Shown: in pieces, positions 61,701 to 64,000 of the stretch
How positions within the stretch are numbered: position 1 is the first letter of the stretch
Layout of the letters: every line of letters starts with the position of its first letter
Origin: Auriscalpium vulgare
Taxonomy: Eukaryota > Basidiomycota > Agaricomycetes > Russulales > Auriscalpiaceae
Length of the DNA stretch: 64,000 nucleotides
Assembly: GCA_019915015.1 (NCBI GenBank)
Contig: JAHBBC010000013.1
Location: 1,426,001 to 1,490,000 of the forward strand
Reading direction: 5' to 3'
The notes under the pieces: generated by a model
The model's database searches: none
What the model was told of the DNA's origin: nothing
Seen by the model: the letters and a program-made list of their open reading frames with translations, nothing else
Program-made: the position numbers and the translations under genes

Positions 61701-62660
61701 GGATTCATCACACCGTCACGAAGATTCCTCGACGGTATCCGTGCGCGGCGCCAGCGAAATCTCGACGGTGGCGCCCGCAAGACACGCTCTCAGATGCGGC
61801 GGGATCGTCCTGTGCGCGCCAGCTGTCCATTCCTCGTCGAGGCGTACGACGCAGCGATTGTGCTGTACGCCGGGGAGGGTGCCTAGAGCAACGCCGCTGC
61901 CTCGAGATGTCAGTCATGCAGCTGGATTGTCAGCGAGATGCTCACCTGCGAGTCCGCCTCTCCATTACTTGGCGCAGCAGCGGCTTCGATACCCAAGGCC
62001 CGCGCCGACTCGTATTCGTGCTCGAGGCCCGTTTCCGTGTTCAAAAGCAAAGGCACTTGGCGCAGTGAAGGCGAGACTGTGCACGGAGGTGGAGGGCGGA
62101 AGCGGCAGTCAACGCAGCAGGCGGTCGGTGAGTCGAATCGCAACAGACTGCAAGCAAGATGCTCACCATAGGCGCGACATCATGGCTGGGAGGGTGGCGC
62201 AGTTGACTGAGAGTGAGGCCTGGCTGCGGAGGAGCTCGACGAGTTGAGGCGCGAGCTGCGGCCTTGAAGCCGTTGTAAGTGGACATAGAATGGTACAATC
62301 GTATGGGCACACACATGAGAAGTACTTTGGACGATGTAACCGTACCCTCATTTGACGCAGGTGTGACTGTTATAGTCGCTTCGATGGGGTAGGGCCGCAC
62401 TGCGCGTGCTGCGTCAAGTCCGTGTCGAATGGAAGGATCGCCTAGGTGCGAGAGACGCCTAGGTGGCGGCCTTGCAATGTGGCGAGGAGTTGAGTAGGGT
62501 GGACGATGCGCAATGGATAGTCAGGCTCTGCATAGAAGTCAAAGGCGTCGCGCGGCCCGCGTCCGAGTTCGTCGCGACGATATGTTGGGCTGCGTCGATG
62601 TACAGGCAGCTGAACACTACATATTGAGCCGTCATACATACGAATGTACAAGTAGTGCGA
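61700..62660 (-). other. Likely exons of an unresolved multi-exon gene
   Basis: Several protein-like blocks sit beside good splice signals on the - strand: YIDAAQHIVATNSDAGR (about 62460-62600), LAPQLVELLRSQASLSVNC with donor GTGAGC (about 62165-62255), LNTETGLEHEYESARALG with donor GTGAGC (about 61939-62070), and LDEEWTAGAHRTIPPHL (about 61730-61890). I could not join them in one phase, so either the gene is broken or some junctions are wrong. No family is recognised. Confidence 0.28.
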
Positions 62661-63339
62661 CGCTACTTGACGTGGCCAGAGGCGAGAGAAGGAGGCGGTG
62701 GTCGTGGTCGGCGATCTCGGACACCAGCCTCGCAGCGCGTATGCGACGGCCAGCCCCCTCCGAGGGCTCTTCTGTGGCTGAGAAAGGGGAGGGTACAGTA
62801 CAGTAATGTATGCGAGTATCAGGAGAGAGGGAATGCGCGAGGGAGATGCTCCTTCTGCGCCATCCGATGCCGACACGCCCGCTCGCCCGCCCACAGCGCG
62901 CGAGGACGGGGGATTGGGACACACCACCCTGGTGCGATATATGATGCCTGTGCGCTTGCATGTCACTAGCTATCTGTTGATGCGACGATCAGCCCGAGTG
63001 ACCGCGGCAAGACTGTCGGACACGGGCGCACCTGCTGTTGACCTGCTGCGCTCTCTGAGACCTCGCCCACCCGTACCTCGCCCGCCCGTACACCAATCGC
63101 CCTGCCGCGCATTCCCTGAGTTCGATTTGAAAGTGGGACGCCTCGACGGAGCGAAACGACGGCCGTGCTGGGAGCTGGCAGGGCGCCGACATCGAAGCGA
63201 AAGTTGGCGACGTGAGCTGCGCTGGGAGGCTGCCGGGCGCGCAGAAAGCGATAGCTGTTGTTGATGTAGAGCGGTGGAGAGAGCTGAGGGGAAGACTTGA
63301 ATGAAAAGACGGAGCGGCGGTGACGAACGAGTTGAACAT
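62661..63339. other. Stretch without a supported gene
   Basis: Short open frames only. Confidence 0.4.
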
Positions 63340-63407
63340 GCCGCGCGGCGGGTCGAACCCGCGCGACGCTGAATGTCTCCGACTCAGGCAAGTGCTCACC
63401 TCGCGAC
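63340..63407 (-). other. tRNA-like element, probably degenerate
   Basis: On the - strand the segment contains a perfect B-box-like GGGTTCGACCC in a T-arm-like hairpin, and its ends (GTCGCGA and GCGCGGC) can form 6 of 7 acceptor pairs including one G-U. It is only 68 nt and I cannot form a proper D-arm or a 7-nt anticodon loop. A tRNA relic or chance are both possible. Confidence 0.2.
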
Positions 63408-64000
63408 TTCAATCCAGCGTTGCGTGCGGCTGCTGCTAATGATCTCGTAGGGATCTTGCTGTATCGCGGTGGCCTCGGACATGCAGTTCCCTGTCCGCTC
63501 GTCACCCGATCACACCGGCTCGTCAAATTCGCCCGCGCAAAGACCCTGCATCTCAAAAGGTAAATGTGTTGTCTCCCGACCTCGGCATCATTCAAATGAT
63601 GTCAGGCATGCTTGCAAGCCTCTGCAAGCGCGCCCGGCACCATTTGGATGATGCTGAGGTCAAATTCTTTTTTTCAGTCTACTATTTGCCCGCTCTCTGA
63701 GAGAGCAGGCAGCAAATATACTTACTCACCAGAATGAAAACCGGACGGCTTGCAGACCCGGATCCTCCGGCGGATGCACAGTGTGGCCGGGAAATGAATT
63801 TGCTTGATGGAAGACCTCGGATGGTTGCCACGGGCGAGGTGACAGGGAACGGACTTCCTTGCCTTCCAGTTCCTTCTTCCTTTCCTGTCGCGCTGATTTT
63901 TCTCCCACAGTCCTGCGTTGTTTGGGTTAGCTTCGTCTCCGCTCGACCGCAGTCAGAGTCCGCCGCGCGACCGCGACCATCACACAACTTGTCTCTTCCT
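63408..64000. other. Right edge of the window, no supported gene
   Basis: Nothing coding is supported. It contains the inverted repeat listed at 63578-63661. Any gene here would extend beyond the window. Confidence 0.4.
63578..63661. repeat. Imperfect inverted repeat, 21-bp arms
   Basis: The arm gacctcggcatcattcaaat(g) at 63578-63598 pairs with the complement of 63641-63661, 19 of 21 positions matching, around a 42-nt loop. It could be a hairpin RNA, a small mobile-element remnant or a protein-binding palindrome. Confidence 0.65.

Overview
The window is fungal nuclear DNA, most likely from an agaricomycete basidiomycete. The evidence is short (about 50-60 nt) GT-AG introns with CTGAC/CTAAC branch points and frequent GTGCGT or GTACGT donors, GC-rich coding sequence, an expanded set of F-box-like genes, a manganese superoxide dismutase without a transit peptide, and a recognisable SMC5. 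I found no CRISPR array, insertion sequence or complete transposon. All exon boundaries were read by eye from splice motifs and phase.

Region 1 (about 1-31 kb) is a birth-and-death cluster of F-box-like genes. The long type (about 580-630 aa) has three apparently intact copies (1.1-3.0, 9.4-11.2 and 11.5-13.4 kb), two broken copies (13.9-15.7 and 20.1-22.05 kb) and a 3' fragment at the left edge. All five with a visible 5' end share a tiny first exon and a 50-nt intron. Three carry a triple TTATC (GATA-type) element about 100 bp before the ATG. The short type (about 370 aa) has three intact copies (17.2-18.3, 22.7-23.8, 26.6-27.7 kb) and two relics. Between them lie four decayed copies of an unrecognised multi-exon gene (called family X here), a C2H2 zinc-finger gene (7.3-8.0 kb) with a broken relative (16 kb), and the MnSOD gene (5.8-6.65 kb). 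Long F-box plus X is present twice in opposite orientation (1.1-4.3 and 18.75-22.05 kb). Short F-box plus relic is also inverted (16.5-18.3 versus 26.5-28.7 kb).

Region 2 (about 31-51 kb) interleaves two other unnamed families. Family F (- strand) has a Ser/Thr/Pro-rich N-terminus, one membrane helix and a conserved cytoplasmic part. Family G (+ strand) has a helical N-terminus, FG/GLFG-like repeats and a conserved C-terminal domain. There are five F copies (two good) and four G copies (one good), several truncated or spliced into each other. A third F-box-like gene (43.1-44.8 kb) and a truncated copy of its 3' end follow two of the G copies. A zinc-finger gene with an internal repeat lies at 36.5-38.2 kb.

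Region 3 (about 51-64 kb) looks like conserved core genome: a nine-exon flavin-dependent monooxygenase (+) converging on SMC5 (-), then mostly poorly resolved sequence with one small candidate gene at 59.9-60.5 kb. The functional picture is housekeeping genes (SOD, FMO, SMC5) flanking about 45 kb of fast-duplicating, partly pseudogenised paralogues, probably substrate adaptors for SCF ubiquitin ligases plus two undescribed families.
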